In this document: piece by piece, positions 9,742-17,832 of the stretch
How positions within the stretch are numbered: the stretch's first letter is position 1
Layout of the letters: each line of letters opens with the position of its first letter
Source of the DNA: Luteitalea sp. TBR-22
GTDB lineage: Bacteria; Acidobacteriota; Vicinamibacteria; Vicinamibacterales; Vicinamibacteraceae
Direction: 5' to 3'
Assembly: GCF_016865485.1 (NCBI RefSeq)
Contig: NZ_AP024452.1
Location: forward strand, 6,036,501 to 6,100,500
DNA: 64,000 bases
Position numbers and translations under genes: made by a program
Notes under the pieces: model-generated
Told to the model about the DNA's origin: nothing
What the model saw: the letters and a program-made list of their open reading frames with translations, nothing else
Databases searched by the model: none

Positions 9742-11082
9742 TCAGGCGACCGCCGCGGCCGCCTTATGACCGGAAAGCACCGCGCCTTCGATCGTCGCCG
9801 GCAGGCCGGTGTCGGTCCAGTCGCCCGCCAGCAACAGGCCCTGGACGGGGGTGCCAGGCCCGGATCGGGGCGGCTGCCCAGCCGCGAGCGAGAACGTGGC
9901 GTTGGGCTCCCGCACCGGCAGGATGCGCTGCACCCGGGCCTGTCGAAGGCTGGGAATGGCGTCGGTGGCCTCTCGCAGCGCCAGCGCCCCGAGCTCCTCG
10001 TTGGATTGCCGCAGCACCTCGTCGGCGCCGCTGGCCACCAGCGTGATGTGCGAGGCAGCCTCGCCGAACGCCCAGCGCTTGTCGAACATCCAGTGGAACG
10101 TCCGCTCCGGCAGTCCCACGAACGGCGCCGGCAGCGCCCCGCGCTCCAGCCACAGGTTCACCGACACGATCGACGAGGACTCGCGGAGGGCCTCGCGCGC
10201 CAGCAGCTCGGCCATCGGGCCCTGCTCGCTGCCTCGCAGCACCCCCGACAAGCCGAACCACGGCACCGCGAGGATCACGGTGCGCGCGCGGATCGAGGTG
10301 CCCCGGGTGTCCACGTACGCGACCCGGTCGCCGGCGAGGACGACGCGCGACAGCGAGTCGAGGCGGACCTGCCCGCCCCGCGCCTCGAGGTAGGCCCTGG
10401 CCGGCTCGCCGAAGACCTCGTGAAGGGGCCGGGCCGGCACGCCGAGCGCCGCGTCGAAGGGGTCGTCGCTGAAGATCTGGCCGAGGATCCGCACGAAGGG
10501 CGCCGCCTCGGCCTGCTGGATCGACTGGTTCAGGGCGGCAATCGCCAGCGGCTCCCAGAGCAGGGCCACCAGCCGGGGCGTCTGCCGGTAGCGGGCCAGC
10601 CACGCCGCGACCGTCTCGCCGGGCAGGACCGGTGGAGCCGCGCCATGGGTGATGGCCCGCCTGGCCGCCTGCAGGCCGCCCATGATGCGGGTGGCCGCCA
10701 GCCGGTCGCCCCAGCCGAGTGCCTTCCAGCGCAACAGCCCGCCCGCGAGGTGGTACGGCGGCCGCCAGTCCGGGCAGGCCAGCGTGGACACCCGGCCGTC
10801 CCGGTCGACGCAGGTGAAGGCCAGTTGCGGCTGGAACTGCACCGCGTCGGACGCGCCGACGCGCGCCAGGTACTTCCGCGTCTCGTGGTAGCAGCCCATC
10901 AGGACGTGCTGGCCGTTGTCGACCCACTCGCCGGACTCGCGGTCCTGGAACGCGGTGGCGCGGCCGCCGAGTCGTCCACGCGCCTCGAGCACCAGCACCC
11001 GCGCGCCGCGATCGGCCAGGGCGCAGGCTGCGGCCAGGCCGGCACAGCCCGCCCCGATCACGATCACGTCGGGAGAGGTCAT
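9742..11082 (-). CDS. hpnE: Hydroxysqualene dehydroxylase HpnE
   Basis: A 446-residue FAD protein. The dinucleotide fold [36 protein letters not shown] opens it, and the C-terminal [27 protein letters not shown] is the family ending. HpnE reduces hydroxysqualene to squalene after HpnD, for hopanoid or carotenoid synthesis. The ATG at 11080-11082 overlaps the hpnD stop (ATGA). The order hpnC-hpnD-hpnE is the standard operon and makes the assignment firm. Confidence 0.93.
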   Translation of the reverse strand: MTSPDVIVIGAGCAGLAAACALADRGARVLVLEARGRLGGRATAFQDRESGEWVDNGQHVLMGCYHETRKYLARVGASDAVQFQPQLAFTCVDRDGRVSTLACPDWRPPYHLAGGLLRWKALGWGDRLAATRIMGGLQAARRAITHGAAPPVLPGETVAAWLARYRQTPRLVALLWEPLAIAALNQSIQQAEAAPFVRILGQIFSDDPFDAALGVPARPLHEVFGEPARAYLEARGGQVRLDSLSRVVLAGDRVAYVDTRGTSIRARTVILAVPWFGLSGVLRGSEQGPMAELLAREALRESSSIVSVNLWLERGALPAPFVGLPERTFHWMFDKRWAFGEAASHITLVASGADEVLRQSNEELGALALREATDAIPSLRQARVQRILPVREPNATFSLAAGQPPRSGPGTPVQGLLLAGDWTDTGLPATIEGAVLSGHKAAAAVA

Positions 11083-11930
11083 TTCGCGATGCGCAGGGTT
11101 CCCGGCGAGGTCGAGGCGACCATCGTCCTCATCCAGGTGGCGACGGCGAGCCGGGCCTTGTGGAGCCTGGGGACGCGGACGCGCTCGGTGAACACGTCGA
11201 AGTCGCGCGCCGCGATGCGCTCGAGGAGGTCGCGGTAGATGGCGCCCATGATGCGGGCCGCCACCAGTCGCCGGGCGTCCTCGGGCGGCAGCGCGGCGTC
11301 GGCGCGGGCGAACTGCTCGCGCGCCCGGAGTGCCTGCCGCTCCAGCAGCGCGGCGACGGCGGGCGTGAGCGTCCCGGCGCGCAGGTCGTCCTCGGTCACC
11401 CCGTGCGCGCGCAGTTCGTCCAGCGGGATGTACAACCGTCCTCGGGCCAGGTCGCCCGGGACGTCCCGCAGGATGTTGGTCAGCTGGAGGGCCAGGCCGA
11501 GTTCCTCGGCGTACTGGCGCGTGCCGGGGTTCTCGTACCCGAAGATCTCGATGCAGACGAGCCCGACCGTGGACGCGACGCGGTAGCAGTAGGCGCGCAG
11601 GTCGCAGAAGGTCGCAAAACGGGTCGGTTCGAGGTCCATCGCGCAGCCCTCGATGAGCTGCTCGAACGCCAGGCGAGGAACCGGGAAGCGTGCGATCACG
11701 GGCAGCAGGGCGCGGCCCTGCGGGGTCTGGGGCGCGCCGCCCTCGAAGCAGGCGGCCACCTCGTCGCGCCACCGCATGAGTCCTGCCCGACGCTCCTCCA
11801 GTGGGCGCTCCTCGTGCTCGTCCACCTCATCGTCGACGGCGCGACAGAAGTCCCACACGGCCGTGATGGCCGCGCGGCGGTCCTTCGAGAGGGCCAGGAA
11901 CGAGTAGGCGAAGTTGGTGTCGCGACCCAC
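11079..11930 (-). CDS. hpnD: Presqualene diphosphate synthase HpnD
   Basis: A 283-residue all-helical squalene/phytoene-synthase-fold enzyme that couples two farnesyl diphosphates to presqualene diphosphate. The two Mg-binding acid motifs are AVDDEVDE and LTNILRDVPGD. I choose the GTG at 11928-11930, giving VGRDTNFAYSF, the usual N-terminus. A longer frame to ATG 11972 would add 14 residues made from heptamer repeat sequence and from a TAGAAT box (11944-11949) that looks like its own -10. The end overlaps hpnE. Confidence 0.92.
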   Translation of the reverse strand: MGRDTNFAYSFLALSKDRRAAITAVWDFCRAVDDEVDEHEERPLEERRAGLMRWRDEVAACFEGGAPQTPQGRALLPVIARFPVPRLAFEQLIEGCAMDLEPTRFATFCDLRAYCYRVASTVGLVCIEIFGYENPGTRQYAEELGLALQLTNILRDVPGDLARGRLYIPLDELRAHGVTEDDLRAGTLTPAVAALLERQALRAREQFARADAALPPEDARRLVAARIMGAIYRDLLERIAARDFDVFTERVRVPRLHKARLAVATWMRTMVASTSPGTLRIAK

Positions 11931-11952
11931 GGTGGCGGCACCAATTCTAGTC

Positions 11953-12056
11953 GGCCTTGGGCCGTGGGCCATGGGCCGTCGATCAAGGGACGAGCAACGA
12001 GGGACGCGTCACACGGGTGGCGAGGGACGCGGGACGCGGTTGGGGACAAGGGACGA
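11953..12056. repeat. Heptamer tract (GGGCCGT / GGGACGN units)
   Basis: Between hpnC and hpnD, units such as GGGCCAT and then GGGACGA/GGGACGC recur with 7-bp periodicity. The tract shifts from one unit type to the other midway. Confidence 0.75.
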
Positions 12057-12067
12057 GGATCGCGACG

Positions 12068-12949
12068 TCACCAGAGGACGGCGCCCGCCAGAATCCGGAT
12101 CATGTCGACCTTCGTGAGCACCGGGCGGGCGTGGAGCGAGCTTCGGCGGGCCTCCAGGGTGCGACGCAAGACCGTGGTGCCGCCCAGCCACGTGACGCGC
12201 AGCTCGTACCGGAGACGGCCGCGCACGGCGTCGCACACCGGCCGGCCCTCGTCGAACAACGCCTGCGTGCGCGCGCCCAATTCGGTAATCACCTGCTGCC
12301 ATGGCGGGTCGGCGCGATCGGCGTCGAGCGCGCCGGTCGTCGCGCCGTGCGTCGCCATCAGGTCGAGCGGCACGTACAGCCGGTTGCGCTCCCGCCAGTC
12401 CTGCCCGAGGTCCTGCCAGAAGTTCGCCAACTGGAGCGCCGTGCACACGGCGTCGGATCGCAGGGCCGTCGCCTCGTCGTGCACGCCGGCGATGCCGAGC
12501 ACGAGTCGTCCCACCGGGTTGGCCGACCGCCGGCAGTAGTCGAGCACCTCGGGCCAGTTGGCATAACGCGCCCTGGTCACGTCCTGCGCGAAGGCCGACA
12601 GCAGGTCGTCCAGCAACTGTGGGTCCAACCGGCAGCGTTCGATGGTGTCCTGCGTGGCGAGGAACGTCGCGCGCACGTCGTCTGCCGCGACGTGGCCGAC
12701 CGCCGGGGCCATCGCGGCTCCGGCCGGGCCGGCCCGACGCAGCGACAGCCACGTGTCGATCCAGGCGAGCCGCTGCTCCGGGGTGGCGCTCCCCTCGTCG
12801 GCGAAGTCGTCGGCGGCCCGCGCAAAGGCGTAGACCGCCGCCACGTGCGGCCGCATCGCCGCCGGCAGGAGCCGCGACGCCACCGGGAAGTTCTCGTAGT
12901 GCCCCGCCGCCACCGCCTGGCAGCGCGCGTAGGCGTCGGGGATGGTCAC
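12068..12949 (-). CDS. hpnC: Hydroxysqualene synthase HpnC
   Basis: A 293-residue protein of the same fold as HpnD. It has the first acid motif AADDFADEG and, at the second, ANFWQDLGQDW, as in HpnC, which hydrolyses presqualene diphosphate to hydroxysqualene. CRRSANPVGRLVLGI is also typical. First gene of the hpnCDE operon. The start is GTG (12947-12949). A TAGTAT box ends 6 bp before it, suggesting a leaderless transcript. Confidence 0.93.
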   Translation of the reverse strand: MTIPDAYARCQAVAAGHYENFPVASRLLPAAMRPHVAAVYAFARAADDFADEGSATPEQRLAWIDTWLSLRRAGPAGAAMAPAVGHVAADDVRATFLATQDTIERCRLDPQLLDDLLSAFAQDVTRARYANWPEVLDYCRRSANPVGRLVLGIAGVHDEATALRSDAVCTALQLANFWQDLGQDWRERNRLYVPLDLMATHGATTGALDADRADPPWQQVITELGARTQALFDEGRPVCDAVRGRLRYELRVTWLGGTTVLRRTLEARRSSLHARPVLTKVDMIRILAGAVLW

Positions 12950-12955
12950 GGACAG

Positions 12956-12961
12956 ATACTA
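12956..12961 (-). promoter_or_regulatory. -10 box TAGTAT of hpnC
   Basis: Minus-strand TAGTAT with only 6 bp to the GTG start, so initiation would fall at or next to the start codon. Confidence 0.5.
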
Positions 12962-13026
12962 GCGGCCTTCGTCATCGGGCCTTCGTACGAGCCGTCGGCC
13001 ATCGGCAGAATGCTCTCTGAGCCTCG

Positions 13027-13137
13027 AGGCCTTGGGCCAAGGCCTTGGGCCTTGGGCCTTGGGTCTTGGGCCCTGAGCCCTGAGCCCTGAGCCTTGAGCC
13101 TTGAGCCTTGAGCCCCTGCCCTGAGCCCTGAGCCTTG
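13027..13137. repeat. Heptamer tract, GGGCCTT changing to GAGCCCT/GAGCCTT
   Basis: About 110 bp of 7-bp-period units directly before mutY. The unit drifts from TTGGGCC to CTGAGCC and TTGAGCC without losing the period. Confidence 0.9.
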
Positions 13138-13138
13138 T

Positions 13139-13144
13139 TACACT
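13139..13144 (+). promoter_or_regulatory. -10 box TACACT of mutY
   Basis: TACACT lies 8 bp before the GTG start. It abuts the end of the heptamer tract, so any -35 would lie within the repeat. Confidence 0.5.
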
Positions 13145-13152
13145 GCCGATCC

Positions 13153-13842
13153 GTGCCACGCAAGACCGGGCCGCTGCTCCCGCTGCCCGATTCCAACGCC
13201 CGCCGACGGTTCCGCACGACGCTGCTCTCCTGGTATCGCGCCCAGGGGCGCGACCTGCCATGGCGACGCACGCGCGACCCGTACCACATCCTCGTTTCCG
13301 AGATCATGCTGCAGCAGACGCAGGTCGACCGCGTGCTGCCCAAGTACGAGGAGTGGCTGACCAAGTACCCGACCTTCGAGGCGCTCGCCGCGGCGGCGGA
13401 AGAGGACGTGGTGCAGACGTGGCGTCCCCTCGGCTACAACATCCGGCCGCGCCGCCTGCAGTCCATCGCCCGCGAGGCCGTGACCAGCTACGGCGGCCAG
13501 TTGCCGTCGGACGAGGCGACGCTCCTGTCGTTCAAGGGGATCGGCGCGTACACGGCCGGCGCCGTCATGAGCTTCGCGTTCGGCAAGCGTGCCGCCATCC
13601 TCGACACCAACGTCGCGCGCGTGCTGTTCCGCGTGTTCGTCGGCGAGGGTGAGCCGAAGTCGCACGCAATGCAGAAGCACCTGTGGGAACTGTCGCGAGC
13701 CGTGCTCCCCCACAAGCACGTCTTCGACTTCAACCAGGCCCTGATGGATTTCGGCGCCACCGTGTGCACGGCACGCAAGCCGCAGTGCCTGTACTGCCCG
13801 ATGAAGCGTTCCTGCGCCTTCCGCACCGGCGGGTCGACGTAA
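13153..13842 (+). CDS. mutY: A/G-specific adenine glycosylase, short MutY form
   Basis: A 229-residue DNA repair glycosylase that removes adenine opposite 8-oxoguanine. It has PWRRTRDPYHILVSEIMLQQTQV (catalytic Glu50), the helix-hairpin-helix LLSFKGIGAYTAGAVMSFAFG, the active Asp in ILDTNVAR, and the 4Fe-4S loop C-x6-C-x2-C-x5-C near the end. It stops soon after the cluster and lacks the Nudix-like C-terminal domain (~120 residues) that reads 8-oxoguanine in full-length MutY. A separate Nudix gene lies 0.9 kb downstream on the other strand. GTG 13153 is chosen over TTG 13135 because the TACACT -10 lies between them. Confidence 0.88.
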   Translation: MPRKTGPLLPLPDSNARRRFRTTLLSWYRAQGRDLPWRRTRDPYHILVSEIMLQQTQVDRVLPKYEEWLTKYPTFEALAAAAEEDVVQTWRPLGYNIRPRRLQSIAREAVTSYGGQLPSDEATLLSFKGIGAYTAGAVMSFAFGKRAAILDTNVARVLFRVFVGEGEPKSHAMQKHLWELSRAVLPHKHVFDFNQALMDFGATVCTARKPQCLYCPMKRSCAFRTGGST

Positions 13843-13883
13843 ACGTCGGCGCCCACGAATCGGAGGGCGTTCTCCCCAGGTTC

Positions 13884-13930
13884 GTAGCCGCCGACCTTCA
13901 GGTCGGCGGTCAGTGATCCTCGCGGCACGA
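13884..13930 (+). repeat. Hairpin repeat GTAGCC-CCGACC-TTCA-GGTCGG-TCAGTGAT, copy 1
   Basis: Perfect 9-bp arms CCGCCGACC/GGTCGGCGG around TTCA, preceded by GTAGC and followed by TCAGTGATCCTCGCGG. A related copy in the same orientation lies beyond the channel gene at 14684-14727. Confidence 0.85.
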
Positions 13931-13976
13931 ACGGGGCAGCTCCCCTCGGAGGGGCATCGCTCCCAAGGCGCGACGG

Positions 13977-14657
13977 CTACGCCCCTGCTCCCATCACGCG
14001 CGGGCCAATCCACTTGTAGTAGGCGTAGAACGCCGGTCCGATGAGCGCGTAGGCCACTCCCGCTGCGCCGGACGCCCACGGCAGCGGGCCGAGGCCGGCG
14101 ATGGTCATGGAAAGCAGGCCGATCGCGACGTGGACGAAGCAGGCACCCAGGTGCAGGCGCAGGCCAGTCATGTCGACATCCGGCGACGGGTCGCGCCGGA
14201 AGCACGCGAGGGCGCGCCAGTGCAGGGCCGCCATCAGCAGGAACACCGATACGAACCCCGCGCCGTACATCACCATCAGGCGCGGCACCTCGTGTCCCGC
14301 GACTCCCGCCGGCCGGCCGCCGAACAGCGCCCCGCCCGGCCCGATGAGCATCGTCATCAGGAACTTCAGCGGGTACACGTAGAAGAGCACGACGAAGAGC
14401 AGCAGCCCGTTGATCCAGATGGTCGCGCCGTCGTGGACGCCGTAGCGCCGGAAGAAGTTGTGGTGCTCCTGCCAGATCATCAGCAGGATGGCGAACGATG
14501 CCGCAAAGGCCGGCAGCGCCCGGACGCTCGCCATCATGTCGGCGTACGTGCGCGGCACCTCGAGCGACACGACGAGCAGCGTCAGCGCGAAACCGAAGAC
14601 CGCGTCGCTGAACGCCTCGATGCGGGCGACGTCACGGGAAACGGGCATGGACAGCAC
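13977..14657 (-). CDS. TMEM175-family (DUF1211) potassium channel-like protein
   Basis: A 226-residue membrane protein with about six hydrophobic segments. It has the family signature RIEAFSDAVFGFALTLLVV near the N-terminus (R-x3-FSD), followed by MIWQEHHNFFRRYGVHD. TMEM175-type proteins are K+-selective leak channels. The second ATG (MPVSRDVARIEAF) is an equally good start. The gene is framed by two hairpin repeats in the same orientation about 800 bp apart, so it may have arrived or been bounded by them. Confidence 0.85.
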   Translation of the reverse strand: MLSMPVSRDVARIEAFSDAVFGFALTLLVVSLEVPRTYADMMASVRALPAFAASFAILLMIWQEHHNFFRRYGVHDGATIWINGLLLFVVLFYVYPLKFLMTMLIGPGGALFGGRPAGVAGHEVPRLMVMYGAGFVSVFLLMAALHWRALACFRRDPSPDVDMTGLRLHLGACFVHVAIGLLSMTIAGLGPLPWASGAAGVAYALIGPAFYAYYKWIGPRVMGAGA

Positions 14658-14683
14658 ACCTTTCGGGCACCGGAGGGCAGCGT

Positions 14684-14727
14684 GTAGCCGTCGGCCCTGG
14701 CCGACGGTCAGTGATGCCTCGCGCGAC
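14684..14727 (+). repeat. Hairpin repeat, copy 2
   Basis: GTAGCCGTCGGCC-CT-GGCCGACGGTCAGTGATGCCTCGCG. The flanks match copy 1 at 13884-13930, while the stem bases are changed on both sides so that pairing is kept. Confidence 0.85.
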
Positions 14728-14729
14728 GG

Positions 14730-15122
14730 TTACGATCTCGTCTCGCCCGTCAACAGTGCCACGAGGTCGGCGTCGGCCTCAGGCAGCGGCAGCGCGGCAA
14801 GCTGCTGTCGGGGCACCCAGCGCATGTCCTGACCGAGCTGCGGCACGGGCTCCTCCAGCAGCGTGGCCGTGAAGAAATGCAGCTCGACGATCACTTCCGG
14901 GTACGCGTGGCGCGTGACGAGCAGCACGGGGCCCACCGCCACCTCGCAGCCGAGTTCCTCGCGAATCTCGCGCACGAGCGACTGCTCCAGCGACTCGCCT
15001 GGTTCCTGCTTGCCTCCGGGGAACTCCCACGTACCCGCGAGGTGGCTGCCCGAGGCACGACGGGTGAGCAGGAAGGCTCCCTCGCGCTCGATCACGGCCG
15101 CGCTCACGACGATGTGTCGCAT
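14730..15122 (-). CDS. Nudix hydrolase, 8-oxo-dGTP diphosphatase-like
   Basis: A 130-residue MutT-type Nudix protein. The box GGKQEPGESLEQSLVREIREELG fits G-x5-E-x7-RE-U-x-EE-x-G-U. The N-terminus MRHIVVSAAVIEREGAFLLTRR and the C-terminal WVPRQQLAALPLPEADADLVALL match the MutT/CTP pyrophosphohydrolase group, which cleanses oxidised nucleotides. The ATG overlaps the ygfZ stop by one base (TGATG). Its closeness to a MutY without a Nudix domain is notable. Confidence 0.9.
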   Translation of the reverse strand: MRHIVVSAAVIEREGAFLLTRRASGSHLAGTWEFPGGKQEPGESLEQSLVREIREELGCEVAVGPVLLVTRHAYPEVIVELHFFTATLLEEPVPQLGQDMRWVPRQQLAALPLPEADADLVALLTGETRS

Positions 15123-16111
15123 CAGGGCAGGGCCCGCACGACGGCCTCGTGCGCCCCGATCCGCACCGTGGTGCCCGGCTCGAAGGCGTCGCGGTGCACC
15201 ATGGCGATGCCGAGCAGGCCGCCGCGCGCCGGCGACCAGCACACGCTGCTCACGTTGCCCACTGCCTTCTGGCCGAGGTAGACCGCCTCGCCAGGATGCC
15301 AGCCCGACGAGTCCTGCGCGTGCGGCGCGTGCTCGACCCAGACCAGTCGGCGCGCGACGCGGCCCTGGCCGCGGTGCAGGATGCGGATCACCACCTCCTG
15401 CCCGACGTAGCAGCCCTTGTCGAAGCTGATGGCGCGCGACTCGATGCCTGCCTCGAGCGGGATCGTGTCGCCGTCCATGTCGACACCGAAGCGCGGGCGC
15501 CCGGCCTCGATGCGCGCCGTCTCCAGGGTGCGCTCGCCGGCCTGCGGGACGCGCGCCTGCAGCAGCGTCCGCCAGATCGCCAGGTCCTGGCGCGGGGCGT
15601 AGAGGTCGAAGGCCGGCACGCCGAACTCGCGCGAGGCCGCCACGAACGCGCCTGGCACGGCCAGCGGCAGCGACGCATGCTCGGGCAGGCCATTGAGCGT
15701 CGAGAGCGCGATGCCGGTGCACGCCGAGGCCGACGCCGCCGACGTCGGGCCGACCACCGTGAGGCAGCCGAGCGCCTCCGTGAGGTCGACTACCGTCACG
15801 TCCTCCATGATGACGAACTGATCGAGTCGACTGAGCAGCGATGCACGCACCGTCGACGCGCACTCGAGGACGAATGCCTCGCCGCGGTGGAAGACCCGGA
15901 GGTCGGCGATCATGCGGCCCTGCGGCGTGAGGTATGCCGCGTAGGCGCCCTGCCCTGCCTGCAGCGAGGCGACGTCCTGCGTGAGCAGTCCCTGCAGCCA
16001 GGTGGCGGCATCGGGCCCGCGCACCTCGAGGCGCGCGTCGCGCGTGCTGCGGTCGGTCCAGATCGCGTCCCCGTGCAGGGCGCGGTACTCGTCGTCGAAG
16101 GTCGAGGCCAT
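15122..16111 (-). CDS. ygfZ: Folate-binding protein YgfZ (GcvT-like, Fe-S maintenance)
   Basis: A 329-residue protein with the GcvT/aminomethyltransferase fold. It has the diagnostic YgfZ motif DKGCYVGQEVVIRI, whose Cys and tetrahydrofolate site support repair and assembly of some Fe-S enzymes. The N-terminal RLEVRGPDAATWLQGLLTQDV is typical. It is coupled to the downstream Nudix gene. Only 23 bp separate its ATG from the divergent hydrolase ATG (16135), so both promoters must reach into the other gene. Confidence 0.9.
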   Translation of the reverse strand: MASTFDDEYRALHGDAIWTDRSTRDARLEVRGPDAATWLQGLLTQDVASLQAGQGAYAAYLTPQGRMIADLRVFHRGEAFVLECASTVRASLLSRLDQFVIMEDVTVVDLTEALGCLTVVGPTSAASASACTGIALSTLNGLPEHASLPLAVPGAFVAASREFGVPAFDLYAPRQDLAIWRTLLQARVPQAGERTLETARIEAGRPRFGVDMDGDTIPLEAGIESRAISFDKGCYVGQEVVIRILHRGQGRVARRLVWVEHAPHAQDSSGWHPGEAVYLGQKAVGNVSSVCWSPARGGLLGIAMVHRDAFEPGTTVRIGAHEAVVRALP

Positions 16112-16122
16112 GGGCGGACTGT

Positions 16123-16128
16123 TATCCT
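16123..16128 (+). promoter_or_regulatory. -10 box TATCCT of the secreted hydrolase
   Basis: TATCCT ends 6 bp before the ATG at 16135. The same site read in reverse (GATAAC) may serve ygfZ. The whole divergent spacer is 23 bp. Confidence 0.4.
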
Positions 16129-16134
16129 GAGCGA

Positions 16135-17820
16135 ATGGGCGCAGTGCTTCGCCATTGTACGTGCCTCCTCTTCGCGATCCTGGTCGGCTGGCAGGCGTCG
16201 CCGGCGGTCGCGCAGCAGGCCACCGAGGACTGGACCGCGTCGTACCGCATCGTGGTGCAGGGGCGCAACGTCGGCTCCGAGCAGGTCACCGTCGTCCGCG
16301 ACGCCGAGGGCCTGGCCATCAGGTCGTCCGGCGGCATCGCCGGTGGCGGCTACGTGTTGCGCCGGGCCGAGATGGTCTATGGCCCCACCGGCGCGCCGAT
16401 ACGGCTGCGGACCGAAGCGCGGCTGAAGGACCAGCCGCTGATCGTCGACACCACCGTCGCCGACGGCAAGGCGACCAACCGGGTCACCCAGGGCGAGACC
16501 GCCAGCGAGGTGACGCATCCGATTGCCGCCGACGCGATCTTCCTGCCCAACAACGTCTTCGCCGCGGCGCAGGGCCTGGCCTACCGGGTCAACGCGCTGC
16601 AGGCCGGCGCGAAGGTCGCCCTGTACGTGGCGCCGCAGGCCCAGGTCATGGGCACGCTGTCGGGGGTGACCGACGAGCGCATGCAGACGGCCTCCGGCAT
16701 GCACGAGCTGCGACGGCACGTCATCGACATCGACAACGCAGGGACGCCCATGGTCCTGCTGCTGTGGGCCGAGAAGGCCACCGGCAGGATGGTCCGGTAC
16801 TCGATCACGGCCGCCGGCGTCGACGTCGTGCGCGAGGACCTCACCAGCGTGTTCACGCGCGAGGTCAAGGAGTTCCGCGAGAACGACCAGGCGCTGCTGA
16901 TCCCGGCGCTCGGCTTCAACATCGGCGCGACGATCTCGCGGCCGGCCGGCAGGGTGGCGCCCGGCAAGAAGGACAAGAACGTCGAGAAGCTTCCCGTCGT
17001 GGTGCTGGTCGGCGGCTCGGGCAACGTCGATCGCGACACCATCGCCTACGGCATCCCGGTGATGGGCCAGCTCGCGGGCCAGCTCGCCGACGCGGGGTTC
17101 CTCGTCGTCCGCTACGACAAGCGCGGCGTCGGCCAGAGCGGCGGCCGCGCCGAGTCGGCGACGCTCTCCGACTACGCCGACGACGTGATCAGCGTGGTGA
17201 AGTGGCTGCGCGAGCAGAAGGACGTCGACGACCGGCGCATCGCCGTCGTCGGCCACAGCGAGGGCGGCGCGGTCGCGCTGCTCGCCGCGTCGCGCGCCGA
17301 CGACATCAAGGCCATCGTGACGATCGCCGCACCCGGGGTGAAGGGCAACGAGCTGGTGCTCGAGCAGCAGCGCACGGCCCTCGAGGGCCTCAAGCTCGCC
17401 GACGACGAGAAGCAGCGCCGCGTCGACCTGCAGAAGCAGGTGATGAACGCCGTGATCACCGGCCAGGGGTGGGACGGCGTGCCCGAGGCCGTGCGCAAGC
17501 AGGCCGACACGCCGTGGTTCAGGAGCTTCCTGTTGTGGGACCCGGCGCCGGTGATGAGGAAGGTGGACGAACCGCTGCTCATCCTGCACGGCGCCCTCGA
17601 CAGGCAGGTGCCGCTGCAGAACGCCGAGGTACTCAACGGCCTGGCGCTGCATCGCAAGAAGGGCACCACCACGATGGTGATGGTGCCCGGCATCAACCAC
17701 CTGCTCGTGCCCGCGAAGACGGGCGAGGTGGCCGAGTACGGCAGCCTGCAGGGCGCGAAGGTGAGTCCCGAGGTCGCCAGGCAGATCGTCGAGTGGCTGA
17801 AGCAGGTGCCGGCTCGCTGA
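16135..17820 (+). CDS. Secreted alpha/beta hydrolase (serine peptidase/esterase-like)
   Basis: A 561-residue protein with a signal peptide (cleavage after AVAQ near residue 27). Residues ~30-280 form a DUF-like beta domain of unknown role. From ~285 an alpha/beta-hydrolase domain follows: VVVLVGGSGNVDRD (oxyanion region), RYDKRGVGQS, the nucleophile elbow GHSEGG (Ser375), an acid in LILHGALDRQVPL and a His in PGINHLLVP. It probably acts on esters or peptides in the periplasm; the substrate is unknown. It is divergent from ygfZ and convergent with the permease gene 12 bp downstream. Confidence 0.85.
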   Translation: MGAVLRHCTCLLFAILVGWQASPAVAQQATEDWTASYRIVVQGRNVGSEQVTVVRDAEGLAIRSSGGIAGGGYVLRRAEMVYGPTGAPIRLRTEARLKDQPLIVDTTVADGKATNRVTQGETASEVTHPIAADAIFLPNNVFAAAQGLAYRVNALQAGAKVALYVAPQAQVMGTLSGVTDERMQTASGMHELRRHVIDIDNAGTPMVLLLWAEKATGRMVRYSITAAGVDVVREDLTSVFTREVKEFRENDQALLIPALGFNIGATISRPAGRVAPGKKDKNVEKLPVVVLVGGSGNVDRDTIAYGIPVMGQLAGQLADAGFLVVRYDKRGVGQSGGRAESATLSDYADDVISVVKWLREQKDVDDRRIAVVGHSEGGAVALLAASRADDIKAIVTIAAPGVKGNELVLEQQRTALEGLKLADDEKQRRVDLQKQVMNAVITGQGWDGVPEAVRKQADTPWFRSFLLWDPAPVMRKVDEPLLILHGALDRQVPLQNAEVLNGLALHRKKGTTTMVMVPGINHLLVPAKTGEVAEYGSLQGAKVSPEVARQIVEWLKQVPAR

Positions 17821-17832
17821 CGCCGGCTCCCG

